The position numbers and the translations under genes are program-made. The notes under the pieces were generated by a model. It saw nothing but the letters and a program-made list of their open reading frames with translations, did no database searches and was not told the DNA's origin. Positions 50,461-57,777 of a stretch of DNA of 64,000 nucleotides are shown in pieces. Numbering within the stretch: the first letter of the stretch is position 1; each line of letters begins with the position of its first letter. The stretch is taken from positions 310,001-374,000 of the forward strand of contig JBEKRQ010000002.1 in assembly GCA_049517655.1 (NCBI GenBank), given 5' to 3'. The DNA is from UBA11358 sp049517655 (GTDB lineage Bacteria > Verrucomicrobiota > Verrucomicrobiia > Limisphaerales > UBA11358).

Positions 50461-50568
50461 ATGAAAATCATGGTTGTTCCAACTCTGAAGCATGTGCAAG
50501 CCGATGGATGCATGTCTATTTGGCAGCGCAATGGCTTTGGTTTTGGCATCGTGGGAACAAAATTCTAA
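50461..50568 (+). CDS. Possible 35-residue leader peptide
   Basis: ATG AAA ATC ATG... encodes MKIMVVPTLKHVQADGCMSI followed by WQRNGFGFGIVGTKF and a TAA stop. No convincing ribosome-binding site precedes it. It lies between a TTGACA box and an intrinsic terminator, as leader peptides do, but there is no run of codons for one amino acid. Low confidence. Confidence 0.25.
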   Translation: MKIMVVPTLKHVQADGCMSIWQRNGFGFGIVGTKF

Positions 50569-50588
50569 AGAAAATAGCAGATTTTTCA

Positions 50589-50632
50589 GGAAACCCGCGA
50601 TTGCCAAACGATCGCGGGTTTCCTGTTTTTTA
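50589..50632 (+). terminator. Strong intrinsic terminator upstream of the 50661 gene
   Basis: A perfect 13-bp stem (GGAAACCCGCGAT at 50589-50601, ATCGCGGGTTTCC at 50611-50623), loop TGCCAAACG, tail TGTTTTTTAA. It ends 29 bp before the next start codon. Confidence 0.9.
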
Positions 50633-50660
50633 ACCCAAAACCGAAAACGAAAGGAAAAAC

Positions 50661-50999
50661 ATGAGCACAAATCAAACACGGGCGCCGACAAAGTTCGTCC
50701 CCGAAACACGGTTCGAGCTACGAACGGGACCGCCGGCGTCGTTTCGAGCCACACAGGAAAATGAATTCGAACAGCTAAAAAGCCGGTTGCTTGCGCAACG
50801 ATTGGCCGAAATACCGGCGCCGGAATTGAACGCTCCATTGCGGCACGCAGCCAACGAAGCGGCGGCGCTGGCATGGGCGGCGCTATACCCATTGCTGGTG
50901 TTTCCGGTGCTGTTTGAGGAAAAAACTGCGACTGCCGTTCGCCATGCCGAGCGCCAGGCGCGCATTTTGAGAACGGACGCGAACTCCCCCGCCGTATGA
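50661..50999 (+). CDS. Short protein of unknown function
   Basis: A 112-residue protein with a good ribosome-binding site (AAAGGAAAAAC before ATG). The N-terminal 35 residues are polar and probably disordered. The middle is helical (ENEFEQLKSRLLAQRLAEI), and residues about 65-88 (ANEAAALAWAALYPLLVFPVLFEE) form one hydrophobic helix that could be a membrane segment. No family is recognised. Expression seems to depend on reading through the terminator just upstream. Confidence 0.65.
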   Translation: MSTNQTRAPTKFVPETRFELRTGPPASFRATQENEFEQLKSRLLAQRLAEIPAPELNAPLRHAANEAAALAWAALYPLLVFPVLFEEKTATAVRHAERQARILRTDANSPAV

Positions 51000-51009
51000 A
51001 ACCGCGCCA

Positions 51010-51216
51010 GCTTAAAATGGGGACGCGGACCTGCCGCGTCGAACCACGAAGTACGGAGATGGGGAGCCGTTTACGCGGGCGTCCCGCATTGCAGGATCAC
51101 GCCCGCGCCAACGGCCTCTCGCCGCGCTCTTTTTGCTTTGTGGGGAATGGTTCGGAGCACGGACAGCTTGTCCGCGTTGGAGTTCAGGCTTTGACCTGAC
51201 GCAAAACCGTTCGTGC
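51010..51216. repeat. Palindromic repeat pair before murA
   Basis: The first unit is GGGGACGCGGACCTGCCGCGTC with GGGGAGCCGTTTACGC. The second is GGTTCGGAGCACGGACAGC... paired with TTCGTGCTCCTACGAA, plus GTTCAGGCTTTGACCTGAC. The right end provides the TAG stop of minus-strand murA. No gene is present. Confidence 0.65.
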
Positions 51217-51218
51217 TC

Positions 51219-52484
51219 CTACGAATTTTCCTCAACGCGCCGAATCCGCGCGCCGAGTCGTCGCAGCTTGCGGTCAATATTTTCGTAGCCGCGGTCAATG
51301 TGATAAACGCGATTCACCCGCGTTGCGCCCTTGGCGGCCAGACCGGCAATCACCAGCGCTGCCGACGCGCGCAAATCGCTCGCCATCACCGGTGCACCGC
51401 TCAACGGCCGCCCGCCCTTGACAATCGCACTCGGCCCTTCGATCTCGATGTCCGCGCCGAGCCGCGCCAGTTCGCTCACGTGCATGAAACGCGATTCAAA
51501 AATCCGTTCTGTGATGATGCTGATGCCCGGCGCGAGCGCGAGCAGCGACATCATCTGCGCCTGCGCGTCCGTTGGAAACCCTGGATATGGCAGCGTTGTC
51601 ACGTCCGCCGGCGAAAGTTTTCCACTTCGATGAACCAATAAATTTGCGCCGCGTTTTTCAACGGCAACGCCGGCCTCATTCAATTTGTCAATCACCGCGC
51701 CCATGTGATCGGCGCGTGCGCCTTTAAGCGTCACCTCACCGTTCGTCGCGGCGGCGGCAATCGCATAAGTCGCCGCCTCAATCCGGTCGGGAATCACTTC
51801 ATGCTCCGCGCCGTGTAGTTTTTTGACGCCCGTAATCGTAATCGTCGGACTGCCTGCGCCGGAAATTTTCGCGCCCATCGCGTTCAGGAACTTTGCCAGG
51901 TCCACGAGTTCCGGCTCGCACGCCGCGCTTTCAATGACCGTCACGCCTTCGGCCAGCGTCGCCGCCATCATCACGTTTGCCGTGCCAAGAGTGGTTGAAC
52001 CTGCGCGTCCGCCGAGGAACATCGGCGAACCGGTGAGTTGTTTTGCCGCCGCGCTGACGTAACCGCCTTCGATTTCAATTTTCGCGCCGAGCGCTTCAAA
52101 GCCTTTCAAATGAAGATTGATGGGCCGCGCGCCGATAATACAACCGCCGGGCAGCGCCACGCGCGCCTTTTTCAGCCGCCCCAACAGCGGCCCCATGATG
52201 CAAACCGAACCGCGCATTTTGCGAACGAGTTCGTAGTCGCCGTAGCCGTGAATTTTTTGTGCGCGAACGGTTGCCGTGCCGTTTTCAAATTTCATACTGG
52301 CGCCGAGCGATTCAAGAATCTGTGTCATGAATCGTGTGTCGCTGAGGTCTGGCACACCACGGATGACGCACGTTTCGTCGGTCAGCAACGCAGCTGCCAT
52401 GATTGGCAACGCGGCGTTTTTGCTGCCGCTAATCGTCACCTCGCCGTGCAATGGCACGCCGCCTTTGATCAAAAAACTTTCCAT
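51219..52484 (-). CDS. murA: UDP-N-acetylglucosamine 1-carboxyvinyltransferase
   Basis: A 421-residue EPSP-synthase-fold enzyme for the first committed step of peptidoglycan synthesis: enolpyruvyl transfer from PEP to UDP-GlcNAc. FLIKGGVPLHGEVTISGSKNAALPIMAAALLTDE is the family start. The catalytic Cys is kept in ALPGGCIIGARPINLHLKGFEALG, so fosfomycin sensitivity is expected. LPYPGFPTDAQAQMMSLLA and RASAALVIAGLAA follow. Minus strand, with prmC upstream on the same strand after 30 bp, so they are probably co-transcribed. The stop codon is in a repeat element. Confidence 0.97.
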   Translation of the reverse strand: MESFLIKGGVPLHGEVTISGSKNAALPIMAAALLTDETCVIRGVPDLSDTRFMTQILESLGASMKFENGTATVRAQKIHGYGDYELVRKMRGSVCIMGPLLGRLKKARVALPGGCIIGARPINLHLKGFEALGAKIEIEGGYVSAAAKQLTGSPMFLGGRAGSTTLGTANVMMAATLAEGVTVIESAACEPELVDLAKFLNAMGAKISGAGSPTITITGVKKLHGAEHEVIPDRIEAATYAIAAAATNGEVTLKGARADHMGAVIDKLNEAGVAVEKRGANLLVHRSGKLSPADVTTLPYPGFPTDAQAQMMSLLALAPGISIITERIFESRFMHVSELARLGADIEIEGPSAIVKGGRPLSGAPVMASDLRASAALVIAGLAAKGATRVNRVYHIDRGYENIDRKLRRLGARIRRVEENS

Positions 52485-52502
52485 GAATTTTCCGAAACGT
52501 GC

Positions 52503-52559
52503 TGTAGCGGCGGTCTATGACCGTCGCATTTTTTCGGCGCTCACAGAGCGCCGCTGCAA
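52503..52559. repeat. TGTAGCGGCGG/CCGCTGCAA element at the 3' end of prmC
   Basis: Two hairpins (GCGGCGGTCTATGACCGTCGC and CGGCGCTCACAGAGCGCCG). On the coding strand it is read as LQRRSVSAEKMRRS and then TAG, forming the end of PrmC. Confidence 0.85.
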
Positions 52560-53450
52560 TTTGGACGCAATCAAAATTCTTGCGCGGTGAGAGTAGTCCT
52601 CCTTCACCGCTTCGACAATCCACTTTTCCGCTTCAAAGATTTCCCGGATGGCGTCAGCCTGGCCATCGCCGAATTCAAGCATGATTTTCCCGTCCGATTT
52701 CAAAAACGCCGCCGCCTGCGTCGCAATCAAACGGTAAAAATCCAGGCCGTCCGTGCCGCCGTCGAGCGCAACGCGCGGGTCAAAATCGCGGACTTCTGGC
52801 TGAAGAGTGATAATTTCGGAGGACGGAATGTAAGGCGGATTGCTGATGATGAGGTCGAAGCGCGCGTCACCGGACAATGCGGCAAAGCCGTCACTTTGCT
52901 GAAATTGGATTCGCTCGGTGACATTGTGCCGGACGGCGTTTTGTTTGGCCAGCGCCAGTGCGTCCGCCGAGATGTCCGTCGCGATGATTTTCGCGTTCGG
53001 ACATTTCACCGCCAGCGCGATGGCGATGCACCCGCTGCCGGTGCCGAAGTCCAAAACAGGCAAATCTTGGTAGGGCGCGTTCTCCGAACGCGCCGCGGCG
53101 GGCTGCGGAGAGCCCGCCCTACCCTGAAGAAACTGCCAGCCGGATTCGGCTAGCAATTCGGTTTCCGGTCGTGGCACAAGTGCGTGAGGGTTTACAGCGA
53201 TCTCAAGTCCGCAGAATAAAGTTGAGCCGACGATGTGCTGAAGCGGTTCGCGTTGACCCCGCCTGCGAATCATCTTGCGCAATACGTCCACTTCCATCGG
53301 CGTGAGCACGCGCTCGAAATTCAGATACAATTTCATTCGCGGCATTTTGAGCAAATGCGCGAGAAGCAGTTCGGTTTGCAGGCGCGGCGATTCGACGCCT
53401 TTTTGGGCCAGAAAATCCGCGCTCTTCTGAATGGCTTCAAGAACCGTCAT
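52515..53450 (-). CDS. prmC: Peptide chain release factor glutamine methyltransferase
   Basis: A 311-residue enzyme that N5-methylates the Gln of the GGQ motif in RF1/RF2. The N-terminal helical domain (VLEAIQKSADFLAQKGVESPRLQTELLLAHLL) is followed by the SAM-binding domain: VLDFGTGSGCIAIALAV, and the catalytic NPPY in LIISNPPYIPSSE. LVPRPETELLAE precedes an insertion of about 18 residues from a repeat (53069-53123). The last 14 residues and the stop are encoded by another repeat (52503-52559), which is unusual for the family. Upstream of murA on the same strand. Confidence 0.95.
   Translation of the reverse strand: MTVLEAIQKSADFLAQKGVESPRLQTELLLAHLLKMPRMKLYLNFERVLTPMEVDVLRKMIRRRGQREPLQHIVGSTLFCGLEIAVNPHALVPRPETELLAESGWQFLQGRAGSPQPAAARSENAPYQDLPVLDFGTGSGCIAIALAVKCPNAKIIATDISADALALAKQNAVRHNVTERIQFQQSDGFAALSGDARFDLIISNPPYIPSSEIITLQPEVRDFDPRVALDGGTDGLDFYRLIATQAAAFLKSDGKIMLEFGDGQADAIREIFEAEKWIVEAVKEDYSHRARILIASKLQRRSVSAEKMRRS
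53069..53123. repeat. GGTAGGG/CCCTACC element inside prmC
   Basis: GGTAGGGCGCGTTCTCCGAA through GAGCCCGCCCTACC, two hairpins. It is read in frame as GRAGSPQPAAARSENAPYQ just before the SAM motif VLDFGTGSG. Confidence 0.9.
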
Positions 53451-53531
53451 GCGGACAACTTAAACCGGAGCGATATGCTTGAACAAGCGGCGCGTGACTG
53501 CCAAAATCAAGCCGTGACTGTGCGGATCAAA

Positions 53532-54077
53532 ATGTTCCCTGTTGCGCTTTGGCTTGCCATTTTCGGCACAGCCTGCGGCGCAGACAACCCAAAATCCACC
53601 GGAGGTAAAACCATGAATATTCAAATTACCAGCACCGCCTTTGCCGACGGCCAGCCGATTCCGGCAAAATACACTTGTGACGGACAGAACGTGTCGCCGC
53701 CGTTGAAATGGTCAAACGCGCCCGCGAACACGAAGAGCTTCGTGCTTATCGCCGACGACCCGGATGCGCCGGCCGGCACGTGGGTGCATTGGGTTCTTTA
53801 CGATTTGCCGGCGACCTCAACCGAACTCGCCGAGAACACTCCCAAGTCGCAACAACTGCGCGGCGGCGCGAAACAAGGGTTGAACAGTTGGCCGCACCTG
53901 GGTTACGACGGGCCGTGTCCGCCGCGCGGCAAACCGCATCGCTACTTCTTCAAACTCTACGCACTCGACGCGCTGCTCGATCTCAAGCCGGGCGCGATAA
54001 AGAGCGACGTGCTAAAAGTGATGCAAAACCACGTTCTCGCCGAAGGGCAGTTGATGGGGACGTATCAGCGGAAATGA
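53532..54077 (+). CDS. YbhB/YbcL-family (PEBP) protein
   Basis: A 181-residue phosphatidylethanolamine-binding-like protein. The start at 53532 gives a short lipoprotein-like leader (LAIFGTAC). The PEBP core follows: IPAKYTCDGQNVSPPLKWSNAPANTKSFVLIADDPDAPAGTWVHWVLYDLP, GAKQGLNSWPHLGYDGPCPPRGKPHRYFFKLYALD, with the DPDAP and GxHRY ligand-pocket motifs. Role in bacteria is uncertain (small-ligand binding). An internal ATG at 53613 would give a cytoplasmic form. Stands just before fabD. Confidence 0.88.
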   Translation: MFPVALWLAIFGTACGADNPKSTGGKTMNIQITSTAFADGQPIPAKYTCDGQNVSPPLKWSNAPANTKSFVLIADDPDAPAGTWVHWVLYDLPATSTELAENTPKSQQLRGGAKQGLNSWPHLGYDGPCPPRGKPHRYFFKLYALDALLDLKPGAIKSDVLKVMQNHVLAEGQLMGTYQRK

Positions 54078-54138
54078 CACGTGGTCATTTTTTCATTCTT
54101 TCTCTGAAGCGCAAATTCGTGTTTAGTATGCACCGCTT

Positions 54139-55143
54139 ATGAGTAAAACCGCATTATTGTTTGCCGGACAGGGCGCGCAAGCCGTTGGCATGGGCAAAGA
54201 CCTCGCCGAGAAATTTCCGTCGGCCAAAGCGTGGTTCGACCGCGCCAATGCCGCGCTCGGTTACGACCTCGCTTCGGTTTGTTTTTACGGCCCGGAAGCC
54301 GAACTGACCAAAACCGAAAACGCGCAATCGGGAATTTTTCTCGTGAGCTGGGTCGCGTTTCAGTTGCTCAAGGAACGCGCACCTTTGCTCAAGTTTGAGG
54401 CCATAGCGGGTTTATCCCTTGGTGAATTCACGGCGTTGACGGCGGCGGGCGCGATGAGTTTTGAGGACGGCCTCCGCGTCGTGCATCAGCGCGGCAAATT
54501 CATGCAGGAGGCTTGTGAAGCCACACATGGCGGCATGGCGGCGATCATCGGCTTCGACGAAACGCCTGCCCGCGAAATCTGCGCCGAAGCGGATGTGGTG
54601 CTGGCGAACCTGAATTGTCCCGGCCAGCTTGTGATTTCTGGCGAGACGGACAAGATCGCCAGGGCCGTCAAACTCGCCAAAGCCAAAGGTGCAAAACACG
54701 CGATTTCGCTGTCAGTCGCCGGCGCATATCACTCACCGCTCATGGCCAGCGCCCAGCCGAAACTTCAAGCTGAATTGGCCAAGGTAAAATTGTCGTCGCC
54801 GGTCGTGCCTGTGATTTCAAACGTCACTGGGCAACCACACGGTGGCGCGGCGGAAATTTCCACGCGGCTTGTCGAACAGGTGACCTCATCGGTGTTGTGG
54901 GAAAAATCCATGCGTTACCTGCTCGCGCAAGGTTTCACCCGGTTCATCGAGCTTGGCCCCGGCAAGGCGTTGAGTGGGTTCAAGAAGCGCATTGATAAGA
55001 ATGCGCAGATGCTCAACGTCGCGGACGTGGCGAGCTTGGAAGCAACGGTAAAAACGCTGTGGTGTAGCATCCGCGTCCCGTGGGTGGCGTTGGGTGTCCC
55101 GCCCGGCGCAAGTTGTCCACAAAGGTTCAGGCGGGACGCCTGA
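54139..55143 (+). CDS. fabD: Malonyl-CoA:ACP transacylase
   Basis: A 334-residue enzyme that loads malonyl groups onto ACP. TALLFAGQGAQAVGMGKDL is the family start. The catalytic Ser is in AGLSLGEFTAL and the partner His in SVAGAYHSPLM. IELGPGKALSGFKKRI and NVADVASLEATVKTL mark the usual end at about residue 307. A C-terminal extension of some 27 residues (WCSIRVPWVALG...RRDA) and the stop come from a palindromic element (55063-55170). Heads the cluster fabD-fabG-acpP-fabF. fabH is not in the window. Confidence 0.95.
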   Translation: MSKTALLFAGQGAQAVGMGKDLAEKFPSAKAWFDRANAALGYDLASVCFYGPEAELTKTENAQSGIFLVSWVAFQLLKERAPLLKFEAIAGLSLGEFTALTAAGAMSFEDGLRVVHQRGKFMQEACEATHGGMAAIIGFDETPAREICAEADVVLANLNCPGQLVISGETDKIARAVKLAKAKGAKHAISLSVAGAYHSPLMASAQPKLQAELAKVKLSSPVVPVISNVTGQPHGGAAEISTRLVEQVTSSVLWEKSMRYLLAQGFTRFIELGPGKALSGFKKRIDKNAQMLNVADVASLEATVKTLWCSIRVPWVALGVPPGASCPQRFRRDA

Positions 55144-55170
55144 ACTGACCCGCCAGAGGCGGATCCTACC
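55063..55170. repeat. GTAGCATCCGC/GCGGATCCTAC element over the fabD 3' end
   Basis: The left end GTAGCATCCGCGTCCCG and right end CCAGAGGCGGATCCTAC are imperfect inverted repeats. An internal GTTCAGGCGGGACGCCTGAAC hairpin lies between. The left two thirds are translated as the FabD C-terminus. Confidence 0.8.
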
Positions 55171-55240
55171 AACAGCTTTCGCACTGTGCCAAAATTTTTC
55201 GAGTGCATTCGTGCGCATTCGTGGTTAAACAATCGCCGTT

Positions 55241-55984
55241 ATGAAACAACTTGAGAATCAAGTCGCCGTTGTCACCGGCGCGGGCCGGGGTATTGGCCGC
55301 GCCATCGCGTTGAAATTCGCCGCCCACGGGGCCGACATCGCAGCGGTGGACCTGAAAACCGACTTTGTGCAGGAAACGGTGGATGAGGTGCGCAAGCTCG
55401 GGCGCAAGGCTTGGGCGGTGGCCGCCAACGTGTCCGAGGCCGCCAGCGTGAACTCGGCGGTGGAACAAATCCTGGCTGCAGTTGGGAAGGTGGACATCCT
55501 CGTGAACAACGCCGGCATCACCAAGGACGGTCTGCTCATGCGCATGAGCGAGGCGGATTGGGATGCCGTGCTGGACATCAATCTCAAGGGGACGTTCCTG
55601 TTCACCAAGGCATTCAGCCGCGCATTCCTGAAACAGAGATCTGGCCGCATCGTCAACATCGCCTCCGTGATTGGCCTGATCGGCAATGCCGGCCAGTGCA
55701 ATTACGCGGCGAGCAAGGCCGGCGTCATCGGTTTCACAAAGTCCGTCGCGCGGGAACTGGCATCGCGTGGCATCACCGCAAACGCCATCGCTCCCGGGTT
55801 CATCGAAACCAAGATGACCGAGGCGCTCAGCCCGGAGGCGCGTGTCGCCCTGCTCAAACAGATTCCGCTGGCCAGTCTGGGCCAGCCGGAGGACGTGGCG
55901 GAGGTGGCACTATTTTTCGCCAGCCCTGCGGCGCGTTACGTCACCGGGCAGGTTTTGGCAGTGGACGGCGGAATGGTGATGTAA
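55241..55984 (+). CDS. fabG: 3-oxoacyl-ACP reductase
   Basis: A 247-residue short-chain dehydrogenase reducing beta-ketoacyl-ACP with NADPH in fatty-acid elongation. VAVVTGAGRGIGRAIALKFA is the nucleotide-binding motif, NNAGITKD is conserved, and the catalytic Ser-Tyr-Lys set is in NIASVIGLIG and CNYAASKAGVIGFTKS. TGQVLAVDGGMVM closes the protein. The CDS follows fabD after a repeat of about 100 bp and precedes acpP. Confidence 0.96.
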   Translation: MKQLENQVAVVTGAGRGIGRAIALKFAAHGADIAAVDLKTDFVQETVDEVRKLGRKAWAVAANVSEAASVNSAVEQILAAVGKVDILVNNAGITKDGLLMRMSEADWDAVLDINLKGTFLFTKAFSRAFLKQRSGRIVNIASVIGLIGNAGQCNYAASKAGVIGFTKSVARELASRGITANAIAPGFIETKMTEALSPEARVALLKQIPLASLGQPEDVAEVALFFASPAARYVTGQVLAVDGGMVM

Positions 55985-55997
55985 TCAGCAATCGCAA

Positions 55998-56057
55998 CCC
56001 TAATCCTGTTCTTAATCTCGATTGGGGATTTGGATTGGGGGATCGGGATTAAGAAAA
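55998..56057. repeat. CTAATCC/GGGATTAAG inverted repeat before acpP
   Basis: CCCTAATCCTGTTCTTAATC faces GATTGGGGGATCGGGATTAAG: a loosely palindromic AT/GC-mixed tract between fabG and acpP. No gene. Confidence 0.55.
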
Positions 56058-56073
56058 AAGTAAGATTCAGGGC

Positions 56074-56102
56074 TTGACGATTTTGGCGTTCATGGCATAG
56101 AG
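56074..56102 (+). promoter_or_regulatory. Candidate promoter of acpP
   Basis: TTGACG (56074-56079), a 16-17-bp spacer, then CATAGA/ATAGAG (56096-56102), about 19 bp before the acpP ATG. It would allow acpP to be made at a higher level than fabD-fabG. Confidence 0.4.
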
Positions 56103-56120
56103 ACGGGTCAAAACTAACTT

Positions 56121-56366
56121 ATGGCTGACAAACCTATTGAACAACGGGTAAAGGACATCATCGTTGAACAGCTCGGCGTGAAGCCGGATCAAGTGACGCC
56201 GGAGGCGAAATTCATCGAAGACCTCGGCGCGGATTCGCTCGACACAGTCGAGTTGATCATGGCGCTGGAGGAGGAATTCGGCATCGAGGTGCCGGATGAA
56301 CAGGCCGAAAAACTTCTGACGGTCGGCGACGTGGTCAAATATATCGAGGAACATCAGCAAAAATAG
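56121..56366 (+). CDS. acpP: Acyl carrier protein
   Basis: An 81-residue acidic helical carrier that holds growing acyl chains on a 4'-phosphopantetheine arm. The attachment Ser39 is in DLGADSLDTVEL, and EEEFGIEVPDEQAEKLLTVGDVVKYIEEHQ is the typical helix II-IV region. It has its own candidate promoter and is closely followed by an intrinsic terminator. Confidence 0.97.
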   Translation: MADKPIEQRVKDIIVEQLGVKPDQVTPEAKFIEDLGADSLDTVELIMALEEEFGIEVPDEQAEKLLTVGDVVKYIEEHQQK

Positions 56367-56385
56367 TTGCGACCTTGAGTGCTTC

Positions 56386-56432
56386 GGGGCAGTTTCAGCT
56401 GGATTCGGCTTGAACTGCCCCATTTGATTTTT
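56386..56432 (+). terminator. Intrinsic terminator between acpP and fabF
   Basis: GGGGCAGTTTCA (56386-56397) pairs with TGAACTGCCCC (56411-56421) with one bulged T; ATTTGATTTTT follows. The fabF ATG is the next base, so it may attenuate fabF relative to acpP. Confidence 0.75.
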
Positions 56433-57692
56433 ATGGCAAACCATTTAACAGAACTCCGTGTTGTCGTCACCGGCCTCGGTGTGGTGACGCCGCTGGGACA
56501 TCAAGTCGACATTTTCTGGAACAACCTTGTCGCCGGCAAATGCGGCATTGACCGGATCAGTTCCTTTGACGCGACACCGTTCGACTCGCAAATCGCCGGC
56601 GAGGTGAAAGATTTTGATCCCACGCCCGCGTTCCCGTCGCCGAAGGAAATCCGTCGCACGGATCGTTATTCGCAATTTGGCGTCTATGCCGGGTATCAGG
56701 CCTTGCTGGATTCCGGCCTCGACCTCGAAAAGGAAAACCGCGACGAAATCGGCGTCATCATCGGTTCGGGCATCGGCGGACTGCAAACGACCGCCGAACA
56801 ACATAAAATTTTGCTCGACCGCGGGCCGGGGCGGCTGTCGCCGTTCATGATTCCGATGCTTATCAGCAACATGGCTTCGGGCCTGTTTTCGATGTTTTAC
56901 AATTTGCGCGGCCCGAATTTTGCCACCTGTTCGGCTTGCGCAACGTCCAACCACGCCATCGGCGAAGCTTGGCGCGCCATCAAGATGGGCGACGCGCAGG
57001 TGATGTTCGCGGGCGGCGCAGAAGCGACGGTCGTGCCCGTTGGCATTGGCGGTTTTTGCGCCATGAAAGCCTTGAGCACGCGCAACGACGATCCCAAACA
57101 CGCCTCGCGGCCATTCGACAAGGAACGCGACGGTTTCGTCATGGGCGAGGGCGCTGGCATGATTGTGCTCGAAGAATTGGGGCACGCAAAAAAACGCGGC
57201 GCGAAAATTTATTGCGAAATCGTCGGCTACGGCAACACAGCCGACGCCTACCATTTGACCGCACCGTCGCCCGGCGGCGAAGGCGCGGTGCGTTGCATGA
57301 GAATGGCTTTGCGGAACGGCGGGTTGAACTTGGAAGACGTTTCCTACATCAATGCCCACGGCACATCCACACCGCAAGGCGACCTTTGCGAAACGCAGGC
57401 CATCAAGACCGTTTTCGGCAGCCTCGCAAAAAAAATCGCCGTCAGTTCCACCAAAGGCGCGACCGGCCACATGCTCGGCGCAGCAGGCGCGGTGGAAATG
57501 AGCGTCTGCGTCCTTGCCATCAAACATGGCATCGTCCCGCCAACCATCAATTATCAGGTGCCTGATCCCGAATGTGATTTGGATTATGTTCCCAACACCG
57601 CACGCAAGCTGAAGGTGAACGCTGTCATCAATAATTCCTTCGGTTTCGGCGGCCACAACGCGAGCATCGCGGCAAAGAAGTTTGTCGGCTGA
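56433..57692 (+). CDS. fabF: Beta-ketoacyl-ACP synthase II
   Basis: A 419-residue condensing enzyme of fatty-acid elongation, starting MANHLTELRVVVTGLGVVTPLG. The catalytic triad is complete: Cys in FATCSACATSNHAI, His in INAHGTSTPQGD, and His in NNSFGFGGHNAS. Length and spacing match FabF rather than FabB. Located right after the acpP terminator, so it is expressed by read-through or a promoter not recognised. Last gene of the fab cluster. Confidence 0.97.
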   Translation: MANHLTELRVVVTGLGVVTPLGHQVDIFWNNLVAGKCGIDRISSFDATPFDSQIAGEVKDFDPTPAFPSPKEIRRTDRYSQFGVYAGYQALLDSGLDLEKENRDEIGVIIGSGIGGLQTTAEQHKILLDRGPGRLSPFMIPMLISNMASGLFSMFYNLRGPNFATCSACATSNHAIGEAWRAIKMGDAQVMFAGGAEATVVPVGIGGFCAMKALSTRNDDPKHASRPFDKERDGFVMGEGAGMIVLEELGHAKKRGAKIYCEIVGYGNTADAYHLTAPSPGGEGAVRCMRMALRNGGLNLEDVSYINAHGTSTPQGDLCETQAIKTVFGSLAKKIAVSSTKGATGHMLGAAGAVEMSVCVLAIKHGIVPPTINYQVPDPECDLDYVPNTARKLKVNAVINNSFGFGGHNASIAAKKFVG

Positions 57693-57705
57693 CACTTGTT
57701 CAAAG

Positions 57706-57777
57706 TGGGACAGGCTTCCAGCCTGTCTCCATCTCAAAGTGGGAAAAAGTCAGGGACAGGCAAGATGCCTGTTCTAC
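57706..57777. repeat. GGGACAGGCTTCCAGCCTG element between fabF and pyrF
   Basis: GGGACAGGCTTCCAGCCTGTC and GGGACAGGCAAGATGCCTGT hairpins lie with ACCTG at the right end. The same pair occurs in-frame in addB at 6003. The right end contains the TAG stop of pyrF. Confidence 0.8.

Larger units (their letters stand above)
50418..50632 (+). other. Leader region with short reading frame and terminator (possible attenuator or small RNA)
   Basis: A TTGACA box at 50418-50423 has no good -10 at standard spacing. A 35-codon open frame (50461-50568) and a strong terminator follow before the next gene. The arrangement would fit an attenuator or a small terminated RNA. Nothing else in the 50344-50660 gap is recognised. 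Confidence 0.35.
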
